In this document: piece after piece, positions 31,013-31,373 of the stretch
Position numbering within the stretch: position 1 is the first letter of the stretch
How the letters are laid out: the number at the start of each line of letters is the position of its first letter
IMG/VR virus record: IMGVR_UViG_3300031566_000235
Coordinates: 1-31,373 of that record
Direction: 5' to 3' (one strand)
Source of the DNA: a virus
Length of the DNA stretch: 31,373 nucleotides
Made by a program: the position numbers and the translations under genes
The notes under the pieces: model-generated
The model's input: the letters and a program-made list of their open reading frames with translations, nothing else
Told to the model about the DNA's origin: nothing
Databases searched by the model: none

Positions 31013-31055
31013 ATCACAGAACCAGGCGGACAGTCAGTACCGTTAGCCGGTAGTG

Positions 31056-31068
31056 TCCAGTTCTTCCT
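31056..31068. other. attR core
   Basis: TCCAGTTCTTCCT, identical to attL at 428-440. To the left is phage DNA; to the right is host symporter. The distance between the two cores gives a prophage of 30,628 bp. The rebuilt attP would have 31055 joined to 428, and the rebuilt attB lies within the symporter gene. Confidence 0.9.
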
Positions 31069-31373
31069 CATGATCTTTTACACCGACGGCGCACTCATCG
31101 CGCCCGCGCTGGCCTCCAGCGCCCTCCTGGTCGGCAAGATCTGGGACGCCATCAACGACCCCCTGTTTGGCTGGCTCTCCGACCGCACCACATCCCGCTT
31201 CGGCAAGCGGCGCGTCTACATGATCTTTGGTGCATTGCCGCTGGCTATCACCATCATGCTCCTGTGGTTCGTGCCGCGCGGCCTGCCTGACGTGTGGGTC
31301 TTCGCCTGGATCGCCGTCACCTTCCTGCTCTTCGACACGGCGTGGACGCTGACCAACGTCCCCTACTATGCCC
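31056..31373 (+). pseudogene. 3' part of the interrupted GPH-family symporter (runs off the window)
   Basis: In frame from CAG at 31058, this reads QFFLMIFYTDGALIAPALAS and then KIWDAINDPLFGWLSDRT, the signature of GPH symporters (the conserved acid-rich loop after helix 2). FGKRRVYMIFGALPLA and DTAWTLTNVPYYA follow. It supplies residues from about 31 onward of the protein begun at 340. In the lysogen it has no proper start; an ATG four codons past the core lacks a ribosome binding site. The gene continues beyond the window. Confidence 0.9.

Noticed and set aside
428-31068. Transposon or IS element origin for the insertion
   Set aside because: The ends lack terminal inverted repeats, and the 13-bp identity at the ends restores a gene when joined. 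A serine integrase and a full set of virion genes show a prophage.

Overview
This window is a complete integrated temperate phage of about 30.6 kb, with a few hundred bases of host DNA on each side. The left host flank (1-427) holds the 3' end of a small membrane-protein gene, three tandem 74-bp hairpin repeats, and the first codons of a GPH-family (MelB/LacS-like) sugar:cation symporter gene. The right flank (31069-31373) continues that same symporter. A 13-bp sequence, TCCAGTTCTTCCT, is present at both junctions (428-440 and 31056-31068). Joining the flanks across it restores one open symporter reading frame, so the phage entered this gene by site-specific recombination through its own large serine integrase. 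The DNA is GC-rich and the genes have clear Shine-Dalgarno sites. The host cannot be named from this window; Chloroflexota is only a weak guess.

Left arm, transcribed leftward (about 5900 to 416): a winged-helix regulator with a consensus sigma-70 promoter; a stand-alone CHC2-type zinc-binding protein; a DnaB-N/RepA-like helicase; a repeat-rich segment that may be a replication origin (3303-3410); four small early genes, one of only 43 codons; a ribbon-helix-helix protein; and the integrase. The integrase gene runs through the attachment core, so its last residues differ between the integrated and circular forms.

Right arm, transcribed rightward (about 6000 to 29349), is the virion and lysis block. 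In order: a small basic protein, the terminase small subunit, an 850-bp non-coding segment with repeated stem-loops, the terminase large subunit, the portal, two small proteins, a 1962-residue protein, then after a strong internal promoter the scaffold and major capsid protein, a small head protein, a terminator, a glycosyltransferase, a connector-like protein, a 985-residue tail protein, a restriction-fold nuclease, an 825-residue fibre, a C39-like peptidase and a holin-like protein. I see no tape measure, tail tube, sheath or baseplate genes, which suggests a short-tailed virion. A short leftward cluster (30950 to 29396) with two HNH endonucleases follows. In the circular phage it would lie directly downstream of the integrase in the same orientation.

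The most unusual signal is a 13-bp near-palindrome, TTCGGCCGCCGAA (or its complement TTCGGCGGCCGAA). It occurs 15 times, exactly, across the prophage and not at all in the short host flanks. Three copies are tandem, just downstream of the late promoter. Several sit in gene junctions. Others are embedded in genes, almost always in the frame that encodes Ser-Ala-Ala-Glu. This resembles a dispersed operator ('stoperator') system, or less likely a host-wide iterated palindrome.
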